A stretch of DNA of 64,000 nucleotides from JAGQSZ01 sp049647585 (lineage in GTDB: Bacteria > Actinomycetota > Acidimicrobiia > Acidimicrobiales > Microtrichaceae): NCBI GenBank assembly GCA_049647585.1, contig JBARXY010000007.1, positions 34,467 through 98,466 on the forward strand. The letters are read 5' to 3'. Each line of letters opens with the position of its first letter. The first letter of the stretch is position 1. Shown piece by piece: positions 35,778-43,290 of the stretch. The translations under genes and the position numbers were made by a program. The notes under the pieces were generated by a model that had not been told where the DNA came from, did no database searches, and saw only the letters and a program-made list of their open reading frames with translations.

Positions 35778-37091
35778 ATGACCACTGTGACTACGAGCAA
35801 GAACCGTGTCGAAACCGAGCGTGAGGAGGCTGCTGGTTTGGTGCCGGCGGCGTCGATGGGCGGTGAGTTGGACGTGATCGCGTCCCGGCTTGTCGCCCAG
35901 GCCCGCGCTGAGGGCATCGCGTTGACTGGCGAGGGCGGGCTGTTGCCGTCGCTGCTGGGCCGGGTGCTGTCGTCGGGATTGTCAGCAGAGCTGACGGACC
36001 ACTTGGGTTATGAGCGCCATGCCGTCGAGGGTCACCACAGCGGTAACTCACGCAACGGCTCCTATCCCAAGACGGTCACGACTGAGGTCGGCCAGGTCGA
36101 GGTCGCGATGCCTTGAGACCGGTCGGGGACCTTCGACCCGGTGCTGGTCCCCAAAGGCGAACGGCGCCTCGACGGCTTCGCAGGGCAGGTGATCTCGCTG
36201 TATGCGAAGGGCTTGACCACCGGTGAGATCCGGGCCCACCTCGAAGACATCTACGACACCAGCATCTCCAAGGACACGATCAGCCGAATCACCGACACGA
36301 TCGTGGCCGACATGGAAGCGTGGCAGTCTCGGCCGCTCGATCCGATCTACGCGGTGGTGTTGATCGACGCGATCGTCATCAAGGTCCGCGACACCCAAGT
36401 CGCGAACAGGCCTGTCTACGTGGCGATCGGGGTCAACATGGACGGCGAACGAGACTTACTCGGGCTGTGGATGGGACCCACCGGTGGTGAAGGCGCCAAG
36501 CAGTGGATGACCATGCTCACCGAGCTCCGCAACCGTGGCGTGACGGACGTGTTGATCACCTGCTGCGACGGACTGAAGGGCCTTCCTGACGCGGTGCGGA
36601 CCGTGTGGCCCGACACCACCGTTCAGACCTGTGTGGTGCATCTGGTGCGCAACAGCCTGCGCTACGCGTCGAAGAAGCACTGGCCCGCGATCACCAAGGG
36701 CCTGCGCCGCATCTACACCGCCCCCACGGTGCCGGCGGCCGAAGCAGAGTTCGCAGAGTTCGCCGAGCAGTGGCGAGACACCTACCCGGCGATGATCATG
36801 TCGTGGGAGAACTCCTGGGACGAGTTCGTGCCGTTCCTCGAGTTCCCGCCCGAGCTCCGCAAGATCGTGTACACCACGAACTCGATCGAGTCGCTCAACG
36901 CCCGGTTCCGACGGGCCGTGCGACACCGCGGTCACTTCCCGACCGAGCAAGCCGCCATGAAGGTCCTGTACCTGACCGCCACCCAACGCCGGAAGAACCG
37001 CCAAGACCTCGTCGGACGGACCAACGGCTGGAAAATCGTCCTCAACACCCTCACCGTTCACTACGGTGACCGCATCACCAAGCACCTCTGA
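35778..37091 (+). pseudogene. IS256 transposase with in-frame nonsense codon
   Basis: MULE/IS256-type DDE transposase. Codons before and after 36114-36116 are in the same frame: the first part ends VEVAMP-stop and the second continues DRSGTFDPVLVPKGERRLDGF, exactly the family sequence with TGA where CGA (Arg) is expected. DDE residues are all present downstream: LIDAIVIKVRD, CCDGLKGLPDAV and TTNSIESLNARFR, with the CVVHLVRNSLRY motif. A single C-to-T change therefore inactivates an otherwise complete enzyme of ~437 aa. Readthrough cannot be excluded. Confidence 0.88.
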
Positions 37092-37103
37092 GAACCCCAT
37101 GAC

Positions 37104-37139
37104 CGCCACCCTCGTTTACACACCAAATCGGACAGACCC
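37104..37139 (-). repeat. IS256 right terminal inverted repeat
   Basis: On the minus strand it reads GGGTCTGTCCGAT and then TGTGTAAACGAGGGTGGC, matching the left end. Confidence 0.85.
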
Positions 37140-37151
37140 GGATCTGGGGCC

Positions 37152-37535
37152 GTGACGATGGCGGCCTACTACGAACTCCCTGGACTGGAGCAGATCTACC
37201 TCGAGGACAGCTTCGTCCTCGGCGCGGAGATCCTGCCTGGAACCGTCAAAGTCCAACTCGATGTTGTCCTCCGTGAAGGCCATCCGTCCTATGTGGCCCC
37301 GGGTGCCGATGAGCAGTACTGCTTCCGGAAGGGTGTGCTCAGACTCGAAGAGGTACGAGACGTGACCTGGCGCATGCCCACGGGCGCGCCCGCCGTCGAT
37401 GCCTCTGGAGACACCGACTATGGCGGAATCGATAGCTACGAGGTAGATGGTTCAGTCCACCGGATCATGGGTGAGATCGGTGAACTCACCGTCACTTGTG
37501 GTTGGTACTCGCTCCAACTGGACGAAGGGCGCTGA
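37152..37535 (+). CDS. Orphan immunity-type protein (toxin partner lost to IS256)
   Basis: 127-aa acidic cytoplasmic protein beginning AAYYELPGLEQIYLEDSFVLG, with REGHPSYVAPGADEQYCFRKG, a DYGGIDSYEVDG motif and a beta-rich end. No signal peptide. I do not know a named family, but size, acidity and its position directly after a toxin stop (overlap GTGA at 37152) match the other immunity genes of this operon. Its cognate toxin has been removed apart from the leader at 35636 and a few terminal codons. Confidence 0.65.
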   Translation: MTMAAYYELPGLEQIYLEDSFVLGAEILPGTVKVQLDVVLREGHPSYVAPGADEQYCFRKGVLRLEEVRDVTWRMPTGAPAVDASGDTDYGGIDSYEVDGSVHRIMGEIGELTVTCGWYSLQLDEGR

Positions 37536-37540
37536 GCGCC

Positions 37541-38314
37541 ATGTCCGCGAGGTGGTCGCGGCTCGTAGCGGCGCTGGCCATGATGGCCGCTGTCGTGGTG
37601 GCAGGCTCCGCCTCTGCGTCGGGCGCCCCGGCTCAGGATCGTCCCGCCGTCGGTGGGAATGTGGGTTCTCAGCCGGTCGGGGTGTACGACGCGGTTCTTC
37701 CCGAAGTCGTGCCGGTCGTCGGTAGTGCTACGGCTGGCTCGGTGGCAGCTGTTGCTCGAATCGCTGCTGCCCATGTGTACGACGCCCCCGCCGTTTCTCG
37801 CGTCGGTAGTGCTTTGTTCCCCGCCGAGAGCCCGTTCTCCCAGGTCACCGCTGGGAAGCGTGGGGCGATCTCGCCTCCTGTCGGAGTTGAAGGCGCCGTT
37901 ATGACTCCGGCGGTGCTGATAGGTACCCCAAGCGGAACAACCGTCCGGCATGGGCCACTGAATCCGGGGCCACTTGCTGATGATGTCGCCAACACGTTCA
38001 GGAGCGGCACGTACAACGCGGTCACGTCTTCGAATCCGACGACGCTCTATCGGGTCTACAGCGACCCTGCGCGCCAGCTCGGCCCCTACTGGACACGCAC
38101 AAGACCAACCGGCCCGACGCAGTCGATCATCGACAATGCGCTGGACCCGGCATGGGGGAACCGGGCAACGAGCTGGGTTGAGGTCCGAGTCCCAGCTGGC
38201 ACGACCTTCTCCGAAGGGCCCGCCGCGGCCCAGCGAGGACTCGTCGGCGGCGGTAATCAGGTCGTCCTCCCATGGGTGGACGATGCATGGGTGGTGCGTA
38301 GTGGCGGATTCTGA
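37541..38314 (+). CDS. Secreted polymorphic toxin 2, possible ADP-ribosyltransferase-like domain
   Basis: 257 aa. Signal peptide (LVAALAMMAAVVVAGSASA), an Ala/Val-rich pro-region, the conserved block SPFSQVTAG to MTPAVLIGTPSGT, then a ~125-residue toxin domain: TLYRVYSDPARQLGPYWTRT, IDNALDPAWGNRATSW, VRVPAGTTFSEGPAAAQRGL and GGGNQVVLPWVD. This YR / WT / VPxGT / GGGNQ layout occurs in C-terminal domains of Rhs- and LXG-type toxins and resembles an ADP-ribosyltransferase fold; the assignment is tentative. It starts 5 bp after the preceding immunity gene and overlaps the next one by 14 bp. Confidence 0.72.
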   Translation: MSARWSRLVAALAMMAAVVVAGSASASGAPAQDRPAVGGNVGSQPVGVYDAVLPEVVPVVGSATAGSVAAVARIAAAHVYDAPAVSRVGSALFPAESPFSQVTAGKRGAISPPVGVEGAVMTPAVLIGTPSGTTVRHGPLNPGPLADDVANTFRSGTYNAVTSSNPTTLYRVYSDPARQLGPYWTRTRPTGPTQSIIDNALDPAWGNRATSWVEVRVPAGTTFSEGPAAAQRGLVGGGNQVVLPWVDDAWVVRSGGF

Positions 38315-38555
38315 CGGCATTACCGACGGCTGGGATGAGATACACGGCTTCACGTCCCCAGATGAGTTCCAGCGGTTCGCGAACTGGATCGCCGAGGCGC
38401 TTGAGGAGGGCGCACTTGAGGAAGTTGATGTCGAATCCCCATACAGCGGCTCGCTGATGTTCGACGAACGGTGGTTCCGCAGTTCTTCGGGCCAGACATG
38501 GCGCCTGGTTGCGCCTGATCCGCCATTCCGCGGTGTGTTCGAACGGGTGGCCTGA
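38301..38555 (+). CDS. Immunity-type protein (partner of toxin 2)
   Basis: 84 aa from a GTG within the last codons of toxin 2. It has ITDGWDEIHGFTSPDEFQRF, an acidic helix (WIAEALEEGALEEV), then FDERWFRSSSG and TWRLVAPDPPFRGVF. This GW-GF-EFxRF / ERWF / WRLVxPDPPF pattern recurs in small proteins encoded after toxin domains of the toxin-2 type, so it is probably the cognate antitoxin. No signal peptide. Evidence is genomic position plus pattern; there is no characterised homologue I can name. Confidence 0.65.
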   Translation: MADSDGITDGWDEIHGFTSPDEFQRFANWIAEALEEGALEEVDVESPYSGSLMFDERWFRSSSGQTWRLVAPDPPFRGVFERVA

Positions 38556-38557
38556 AC

Positions 38558-39364
38558 GTGCGAAGGCTCGTTGCACTCCTCGCCCTGATCGTCGGCTCGA
38601 TCGTCTGCTGGGAGGTCGGTTCGGTCGCGGTGGCTGCTCAGACCTCCGTCACTGAGGAGTTGGGCGTCACGGCGACGGACCCATCTTCAGCTATCCCGAT
38701 CACCGAGCTTTCGGTCGCAGACGAGTTGTCACCCATAACGGGGTCGTACGGGGCCGGGATTGGGGTCAGCACCTTCGCGTACGACGCTCCCGGTGTTTCG
38801 CGCGTCGATGTGGGTGGTGAGGCGATCGCAGAGAGTCCGTTCTCCCAGGCCACTGCTGGTGGGGGTGGGGTTGCCTCGCCAGTCGCCGGGGTTGAGGGCA
38901 CCTCTATGACGCCGGTGGTGTCATTTGTTACCCCAAGCGGAACCAGGAGGCGGCGGGGGACCAGACTTCGTAGCTGGACCGCCTGGTAGCGTCAACAGGG
39001 TCGGGGGCTCCCTCAACTGCACTTCTTGTGCGATCGCCGGTGATTCGACGCTCGCTGGTAGACCGGCGTCGGCGGTTGATCTCTACCCGGGCCGTCCGAT
39101 CCCAGGTAGCAATGCAAAAATCGCCGACTACGCCGGCAGCCCACGGCGCAACGTGAGTGGCCGCTCGGCCATAGAGAAAGAATTGCTTCAAGCGGGCGAC
39201 GGTGCCAGAGGCATCGTCTACGGCACTGATGGCACAACGCTCACGTCTGGAACGCGGTGGTCCAGAACGGGAGGGTCAACTTCATTGACTTCCAGGGGAT
39301 TGGGCCGAACGGCCCGGCGGCCTTTTACGCATGGAACCACTTCGCTTTCGTGAGGACGAACTGA
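38558..39364 (+). pseudogene. Secreted polymorphic toxin 3, papain-fold (Tox-PL) domain, two compensating frameshifts
   Basis: The GTG start encodes a signal peptide (RLVALLALIVGSIVCWEV), a pro-region and the junction SPFSQATAG to SFVTPSGT in frame 2. Near 38944-38960 (a G-rich run) the homology moves to frame 3: GGPDFVAG, then NCTSCAIAGDSTLAG with the catalytic Cys and AIEKELLQAGDGARGIVYG. Near 39231-39239 it returns to frame 2: AHVWNAVVQNGRVNFIDFQG, with catalytic His and Asp, ending FAFVRTN. This is the Cys-His-Asp order of Tox-PL glutamine-deamidase/peptidase toxins. One base gained and one lost restore the frame. Either the toxin is dead or these are sequencing errors. Confidence 0.8.
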
Positions 39365-39365
39365 G

Positions 39366-39617
39366 ATGCTGCTTCAAGACGCATTCAATAGGGCACAAGA
39401 GTTTCTCGATGAGGCCATCCGTCCTGAACACGCTGACGAGATTGTGATTGCTCGTGTCACAGAGACCGGCGACGGCTGGGAGTTCGGCTACAACGCTCGA
39501 CGGTTTCTCGAGGATGACGACAACACAGCGTCCCTCACAGGCAACGGCCCGATCATCGTTCCAAGGTCTGGTCAGGATCCGTATGTGGGCTCCTTGTTCC
39601 GGGGCGGCGAGCGATGA
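39366..39617 (+). CDS. Imm35-type immunity protein (partner of papain-fold toxin)
   Basis: 83 aa. N-terminal helix (LQDAFNRAQEFLDEAI), then IVIARVTETGDGWEFGYNARRFLED and the signature NGPIIVPRSGQDPYVGSLF. This is the Imm35 (YrhB-like) family pattern of a W-F-Y strand and a GNxPIIV loop. Imm35 proteins are known to be encoded beside papain-fold toxins, so this agrees with the preceding gene. The start lies one base after the intact toxin stop, and its own stop overlaps a following ATG (ATGA). Confidence 0.82.
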   Translation: MLLQDAFNRAQEFLDEAIRPEHADEIVIARVTETGDGWEFGYNARRFLEDDDNTASLTGNGPIIVPRSGQDPYVGSLFRGGER

Positions 39618-39727
39618 TCGAAACGCCGCGGAACCCGGCGTGGTGTCGGCGGTCTGGTGTACGCGAGAACTCTCACCCATCGAAGCCGGGTCGAGGTGAC
39701 CGTGACGCTGTGAGAGGTCGGCAATGA
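39614..39727 (+). CDS. Possible 37-aa ORF linking Imm35 and the fifth toxin leader
   Basis: Short Arg-rich frame beginning METPRNPAW-like (ATG ATC GAA) with a four-base ATGA overlap at both ends: with the Imm35 stop upstream and the next leader's ATG (39724) downstream. The double overlap is the only support; no homology is recognised. It could simply be a fortuitous translational-coupling relay. Confidence 0.25.
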   Translation: MIETPRNPAWCRRSGVRENSHPSKPGRGDRDAVRGRQ

Positions 39728-39880
39728 GTCGAGCTCGACTCCTCCGACTTGTGCCGCTCTTGCTGGCGTTCGCCGCCACGCCGTGGTTGTCGGGCACGTC
39801 GGCGCTTGCTGCCATCGAGATCGGGGTTCGGAGCGAAGGACCAGGGCTGGGGTGCGCCGAGGATTCCGGACAGCGGGTCT
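39724..39880 (+). pseudogene. Leader of a fifth secreted toxin, cut off by an IS3-family element
   Basis: ATG preceded by GAGAGG encodes a signal peptide (RLLRLVPLLLAFAATPWLSG, cleavage probably after ALA) and ~20 mature residues before the presumed IS3 left end at 39881; the frame stops at 39912 within the IS. No toxin domain or immunity gene follows, so the module was lost when the IS inserted and decayed. Confidence 0.6.
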
Positions 39881-39934
39881 TGAATCGCACTGGGTTTCTT
39901 GGAGGCTCCTGAGCTTTGAAACGAGTATGGAGTT

Positions 39935-40275
39935 ATGCCGAAGGAGATCAAGCCAGGAAAGCCGACGACTCGTCGGTACAGCGATGAGGCGAAGGCCCAA
40001 TCTGTCCGGCTGGTTCGCCAGTTGAGACGAGAGTTGGGTACTGAGCATGGGACGGTCCAGCGGGTTGCAGGCCAACTCGGGTACGGGGTCGAGACTGTCC
40101 GCAAGTGGGTCAAGCAGGCCGATGTCGATGAGGGTGTCAGGCCTGGCCGTTCGAGTGAGGACGCTGCGAAGATCAAGACGTTGGAGCAGGAGAATCGTGA
40201 GCTGAAACGAGCGAACGCGATCCTGAAATCGGCGTCGGCTTTTTCGCGGCGGAGCTCGACCGCCCATCGAAGTGA
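39935..40275 (+). pseudogene. IS3 transposase OrfA, frameshifted at a T-run
   Basis: HTH protein with RRYSDEAKAQSVRLVRQLRREL, YGVETVRKWVKQADVD and a leucine zipper (IKTLEQENRELKRANAILKSA). At 40240-40244 the run TTTTT has five T where six would give the family ending ASAFFAAELDRP and a stop overlapping the orfB GTG at 40272. With five T the frame runs on to 40303 with unrelated residues. A one-base loss in the homopolymer is the simplest explanation. Confidence 0.75.
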
Positions 40276-40683
40276 GTGTCGATTACATCGACGCACACCG
40301 TGACCGCTTCGGAGTCGAGCCCATCTGTGCAGCGTTGCAGATAGCTCCGAGCACCTACTACGCCGCCAAGAAACGCGAGGCCGCCCCGTCGGCCCGGGCA
40401 GTGCGTGACACTGTGATGATGCAGGTCTTGATGGTCCTGTGGGTCACGAACCGGAAGGTCTACGGGGCACACAAATTGTGGAAGGCCGCGGTGCGCGCCG
40501 GGCATGAGATCGGCCGGGACCAGACCGCCCGGTTGATGCGGGAACTGGGCATCGAAGGCGTCTCGCGGCGTCGCAAGAAGGTGTTCACCACTGTGTCCGA
40601 CCCGGATGCGACCAGGGCGCCGGACCTCGTCAACCGGGACTTCACAGCGGACCGTCCTGACGCCTTGTGGGTCACCGATATCA
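40272..40683 (+). pseudogene. IS3 transposase OrfB, 3'-truncated
   Basis: Starts at GTG overlapping the expected orfA stop: YIDAHRDRFGVEPICAALQIAPSTYYAAK, the HTH_21 region NRKVYGAHKLWKAAVRAGHEIGR, then ADRPDALWVTDI, which contains the first catalytic Asp. Family similarity ends at that point (normally a WVTDxTYV continuation); the rest of the frame to 41033 is unrelated sequence. The second Asp and the Glu are missing, so it is inactive. Confidence 0.82.
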
Positions 40684-40745
40684 AATGCCGATGTTCCCCA
40701 GGACTGCCTCTGATGTTGTGGCTCTCGCCGCGGGTTGGTCGGCAT

Positions 40746-40927
40746 AGTTTGCCCTTGTCGTCGAGGCGTTCGTGGCCTTTCGCGAGGAGCCTCCGACTCC
40801 TTAACAACGGGTCGGTCTTTCGACCCCGGTGGCCGAGCGTCTCGTTCTGGACATGCCGTCGGCACTCATCAAGTTTCGAGTTCGTGCCCATGTACCACGC
40901 CCGCGGATACCCGACTACACCCCGCAA
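40746..40927 (-). pseudogene. ISL3-family transposase remnant
   Basis: On the minus strand ~55 residues are typical of ISL3 transposases: KLDECRRHVQNETLGHRGRKTDPL, then a RRLLAKGHERLDD segment. Similarity disappears on both sides; after LDDKGK the frame is lost. Only this internal piece is left, between the broken IS3 and the fcl gene. Nothing else is recognised up to 41018. Confidence 0.6.
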
Positions 40928-41018
40928 TCCGAAGAGCCATCAAACCTGCGTCGAGGCGATCCATCCAACGCTCCAGCCCACATCGACAGACGATCAACAA
41001 GGCGCGCACTGCTCCGGG

Positions 41019-41981
41019 TCAGCGGGATCGTGACTCGGCTTCTTCGCGGTTGGCGAGGAACCAGTCGATCGTGCGTCGGAGACCTTCTCGGAATGGGATC
41101 TGGGCCTCGAAGCCGAAAGTTTCCCGTGCCCGCGAGGTGTCGACACGTCGGCGCGGCTGGCCATCCGGCTTTGATGTGTCCCAGCGAATTTCGCCGTCGA
41201 ATTCGACCAACTCGCAGATGAGCGAGACCAGATCCTTGATCGGAAGTTCTTCGTTCGTACCCAGGTTCACTGGATCGCCAGCGTCGTAGCTCTCGGATGC
41301 CAGGACGATTCCAATGGCGGCGTCGTCGACGAAGAGGAACTCGCGACTCGCCGAGCCGGTTCCCCAGACGTCGATGTGATCAGAGCCGGACTCGACCGCC
41401 TCGACGGCCTTCTTTATCAGGGCCGGAATGACGTGACTGACAGCGGGATGGAACTTGTCGCCCGGGCCATACAGGTTTGTCGGCAACAGGTAGATCGCCG
41501 ATTGGCCGTACTGGTCCCGGTTGGCCTGGATCTGGGTCAGCTGGGCGAGCTTCGCGACACCGTAGGGGGCGTTGGTCTCCTCGGGGTACCCCTGCCACAA
41601 CGAGTCCTCGCTGAAGGGGACCGGTGTGATTTTCGGATACGAGCAAATGGTTCCGACCACGACCGTCTTGGGCGTCTCGGCCCGGCGGGCGCTGTCGATG
41701 ACGTAGGTGCCCATCAGCAGGTTGTCGATGTACAGGTCTCCGGGGCGTGCCATGTTGGCGCCGATTCCGCCCACCCTGGCCGCCAGGTGGATTACCACGT
41801 CGGGGGTTAGTTCCGAGAACATGGCGTCGACGGCGTCCGCTCGACGGAGGTCGAAGTCGCTTGACGAGGGCGTCGACACACCATCGGCCCCGTGCTCTTT
41901 GAGGGTGCGTATCACCGCCCCACCCAGGAACCCGCTTCCGCCGGTAACCAGCACGCGTTTATCAGTCCAGTAGCCGCTCAT
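41019..41981 (-). CDS. fcl: GDP-L-fucose synthase
   Basis: SDR-family GDP-4-keto-6-deoxymannose 3,5-epimerase/4-reductase, 320 aa from the ATG at 41981 (MSGYWTDKRVLVTGG; the open frame continues to 42032 but adds nonconserved residues). NADP motif VTGGSGFLGGAVI, HLAARVGGIGAN, TICSYP and the catalytic Y-x3-K in NAPYGVAKL are present, with NLYGPGDKF and SREFLFVDD as in Fcl/WcaG. It makes GDP-L-fucose from the product of Gmd (51364-52344). The 3' end borders the accessory island. Confidence 0.93.
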   Translation of the reverse strand: MSGYWTDKRVLVTGGSGFLGGAVIRTLKEHGADGVSTPSSSDFDLRRADAVDAMFSELTPDVVIHLAARVGGIGANMARPGDLYIDNLLMGTYVIDSARRAETPKTVVVGTICSYPKITPVPFSEDSLWQGYPEETNAPYGVAKLAQLTQIQANRDQYGQSAIYLLPTNLYGPGDKFHPAVSHVIPALIKKAVEAVESGSDHIDVWGTGSASREFLFVDDAAIGIVLASESYDAGDPVNLGTNEELPIKDLVSLICELVEFDGEIRWDTSKPDGQPRRRVDTSRARETFGFEAQIPFREGLRRTIDWFLANREEAESRSR

Positions 41982-42093
41982 CGGGCCCAACCGTACCGCC
42001 CCGGGGAGCCTCCGCAGGTGCACGGCGAGCACGACTCAAACGTAAGACGGGTCAGTCGGTGAGGACGGCTCCAGAGCGCGCGAGACTGCTCGG

Positions 42094-43290
42094 ATGTCTC
42101 GTCGACCACACGTTGCTGTGACGCTCACCCAGCGGTGGCACAGAATCCCGGGTGGTTCAGCGACATCGATCGAGCGGCTGCTCAAGGCGATGACTGAAGC
42201 TGACCGGGCCGATCTGGTCGAGATTGAACCGCGGGGGGATCTGCGTAGGCCCGGATCGATCCTGAGACCGGACCTCGGCGGACCTGCTGGCGGAGTCACT
42301 GAACGTGGCGCGTCTGGCGATGGTCCGGTTGGTGGTCCGACTGGTGGTCGGGTCAGGATGCCACTTCCGCTTCCGATCCTCTACGACTCCTGGGCCAGGT
42401 TCGGCCGCCCGAAGATTTCCTCCGTTGTGGAGCGCCTCGACCTCGTGCATCTGACGGTGCCGGTCACGCCCCCCAATGACACGACGCCACTCGTCGCCAC
42501 GGTGCACGACCTGTTTCCGATAACCCATCCCGATCTGATGACCACCAGAGGATCGACACTGATGAAGGCCGGTCTGGAGTCGATCCGGCAGCGGGCCAGG
42601 CGAGTGATGGTGCCGAGTCAATTCGTGGCCGACGAGTGTGTAGCGAACGGGTTTGACGAAAGGCTGATCACCGTCGTGCCCTGGGGAGTCGATCCGGTCG
42701 AGTTCGGAACGGCTACAGAGCCGACGAGCGAGGTGCTCGACCGATATGGGCTTGTCGGCCCATACGTGTTGTTCGTCGGGACGATGGAGCCCCGCAAGAA
42801 TCTCGGACTGCTTCTTGAAGCGATGATCAGGCTGTCGCGCCCGGAGGTTTCGCTGGTTCTGGTCGGTCCATCCGGGTGGGGTGACGCTTTTGGCGGTGAC
42901 GGCGGACCCCGGGTCGACGACGTTCCATCACCGGTGGTGAATCTCGGCTTCGTACCCGAGGCCGACCTGGCTCACCTGCAGCGGGGGGCCGGCGCGTTCT
43001 GTTTCCCTTCCCTGGCTGAAGGGTTCGGATTGCCGGTGCTTGAGGCGATGGCTGCGGGCGCTGCGGTGATCACCTCGGCCGGAACTGCCTGTGCAGAGGT
43101 GGCGGGAGACGCGGCAGTCCTGATCGACCCCTGCTCGCCGGACGAGCTTGCCGATGCAATCGCAATGCTCCTTGACGATGCAACGAAGGCGGAGGAGTTA
43201 AGGGTGAGGGGAGTACGTCGGTCCAAGGAGTTCCGCTGGGACCGGGCTGCCGAATTGACCCTCGATGTCTACGACGCGGCGCTTTCATGA
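42094..43290 (+). CDS. Family 4 glycosyltransferase
   Basis: GT-B glycosyltransferase of 398 aa resembling mannosyltransferases (WbaZ/MtfA-like). YVLFVGTMEPRKNLGLLLEAM starts the C-terminal nucleotide-binding domain and FCFPSLAEGFGLPVLEAMAAG carries the E-x7-E donor signature. The N-terminal domain contains a Gly-rich insertion around residue 65-85. First gene of a block of three overlapping GT4 genes, divergent from fcl. Sugar specificity unknown; GDP-sugar use is plausible from context. Confidence 0.88.
   Translation: MSRRPHVAVTLTQRWHRIPGGSATSIERLLKAMTEADRADLVEIEPRGDLRRPGSILRPDLGGPAGGVTERGASGDGPVGGPTGGRVRMPLPLPILYDSWARFGRPKISSVVERLDLVHLTVPVTPPNDTTPLVATVHDLFPITHPDLMTTRGSTLMKAGLESIRQRARRVMVPSQFVADECVANGFDERLITVVPWGVDPVEFGTATEPTSEVLDRYGLVGPYVLFVGTMEPRKNLGLLLEAMIRLSRPEVSLVLVGPSGWGDAFGGDGGPRVDDVPSPVVNLGFVPEADLAHLQRGAGAFCFPSLAEGFGLPVLEAMAAGAAVITSAGTACAEVAGDAAVLIDPCSPDELADAIAMLLDDATKAEELRVRGVRRSKEFRWDRAAELTLDVYDAALS

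Larger units (their letters stand above)
35706..37139 (+). mobile_element. IS256-family insertion sequence, 1434 bp
   Basis: Bounded by terminal inverted repeats starting GGGTCTGTCCGAT at both ends and extending through TGTGTAAACG and GGGTGGC. One transposase gene lies inside, interrupted by a stop codon. The flanks (GACAGCTG left, GGATCTGG right) are not an 8-9 bp duplication, so target DNA was probably lost after insertion, together with the C-terminal domain of the toxin it hit. Confidence 0.88.
39881..40683 (+). mobile_element. Truncated IS3-family element
   Basis: The left end is placed at TGAATCGCACTGGGTTTC, the usual type of IS3 terminus in actinobacteria, 54 bp before orfA. OrfB homology stops inside the catalytic domain at ~40683, and no right inverted repeat is found, so the right part is deleted and joined to an ISL3 remnant. 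Confidence 0.7.

Noticed and set aside
40684..41033. C-terminal continuation of IS3 OrfB
   Set aside because: After WVTDI the residues no longer resemble any transposase and run antisense over the ISL3 remnant; this is read-on past a deletion junction.
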